The position numbers and the translations under genes were made by a program. 64,000 nucleotides of DNA, taken from assembly GCA_963678675.1 (NCBI GenBank), contig OY783195.1, forward strand, positions 15,666,143 through 15,730,142. Direction: 5' to 3'. The notes beneath the pieces were generated by a model that had not been told where the DNA came from, ran no database searches, and saw only the letters and a program-made list of their open reading frames with translations. How positions within the stretch are numbered: the stretch's first letter is position 1; the number at the start of each line of letters is the position of its first letter. The DNA is from Xiphydria camelus. Lineage: Eukaryota; Arthropoda; Insecta; Hymenoptera; Xiphydriidae. This document shows, piece after piece, positions 63,704 through 64,000 of the stretch.

Positions 63704-64000
63704 AATGCCGAGAAAAGCGCGAAAAGTGGTGGGCGGGCGTAGCTATCGGCGATACAACCCTCAAGCCATTGAAAATGCATTGACAGATGTTGTGGAGCGC
63801 ATGACGGTGGCAGCGGCGAGCAGAAAACATGGTGTGTGTGTGTACCGCGGATAACTCTTTTACCCACCCAATAACTACCCACTGACTAAGCTGGATATTC
63901 GCCTAATAATCAGGGGCTACCTTGATAAACAGGGCTATATTAACCCGGTTTTTCTCAATAACATGCCCGGTAAGGACTTTATGGTACATTTTATGGCCAG
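63704..64000 (+). pseudogene. pogo-like transposase N-terminus, runs off the window
   Basis: MPRKARKVVGGRSYRRYNPQ, AIENALTDVVERMTVAAASR, KHGV: a pipsqueak-type helix-turn-helix start. A (GT)n stretch at 63831-63842 shifts the frame. The next frame continues KLDIRLIIRGYLDKQGYINP and VFLNNMPGKDFMVHFM, the N-N-(L/M)-P-G-x-D segment ahead of the DDE core of pogo/Tigger proteins. The core lies beyond 64000. GGGCAACTTCGATACTTCGG / GGTAACTTCGACA at 63570-63602 is probably the element's 5' terminal repeat. Confidence 0.65.

Noticed and set aside
1..64000. tRNA, rRNA or telomeric TTAGG arrays
   Set aside because: None seen by eye on either strand; a covariance-model scan would be needed to exclude small RNAs.

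Overview
This 64 kb window looks like an insect nuclear genome, probably hymenopteran (ant or wasp). That placing rests on the mix of transposon families and is an inference. I find no host single-copy gene, rRNA, tRNA, CRISPR or prokaryotic operon. Almost everything that can be explained is transposable element (TE) sequence: AT-rich, heavily nested and mostly broken, with one GC-rich LINE and one GC-rich Polinton. Element borders below were read by eye from matching terminal inverted repeats (TIRs) plus target-site duplications (TSDs).

Layout. 1-1419: no gene. 1424-6240: a piggyBac-like TTAA-flanked composite with a 2-bp-TSD element, two Harbinger-type MITEs and two Kolobok-type elements inside it. 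6455-8662: an element with a perfect 8-bp TSD that holds an ISL2EU-like element with a dead THAP/DDE transposase. 9435-20130: a plus-strand LTR retrotransposon gag/protease cut into three pieces. One cut is a 5.5 kb insert holding a second, minus-strand Gypsy; the other is a 4 kb Harbinger-like insert holding a pogo-like transposon. 20131-23558: MITEs and gene-free DNA.

23559-33349: remains of an intron-containing gene that I cannot assign to a named family. Its C-terminal motifs line up, in order and spacing, with the catalytic core of FEN/XPG-type nucleases. It is split by a two-gene ISL2EU element (SWIM/YqaJ nuclease on plus, THAP/DDE transposase on minus, convergent). 34030-37937: R1-like LINE with a poly(A) tail. 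37938-44929: a DDE/SWIM transposon between inverted copies of its own 3' end, invaded by a 4.7 kb element with TTGGGC/GCCCAA clusters. 45640-46420: an old degenerate tandem repeat.

47987-58353: a complete Polinton/Maverick copy by its borders (TIR starting AG, perfect 6-bp TSD GACCCA), but reduced in content: protein-primed PolB with frameshifts, an intact A32-type packaging ATPase, an acidic conserved ORF and a chromodomain remnant. No capsid, protease or integrase core is seen. Its 1.4-1.7 kb TIRs carry tandem units with eleven perfect TGACGTCA palindromes. 58354-64000: foldback elements (one built from a Tc1 transposase tail), a TTAA element, and the start of a pogo-like transposase running off the right edge.

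The strongest candidates for something not well described are the FEN-like gene, the bZIP-type site array in the Polinton TIRs, the TTGGGC-clustered element and the CCCGAGTCGAATATTTTGA family.
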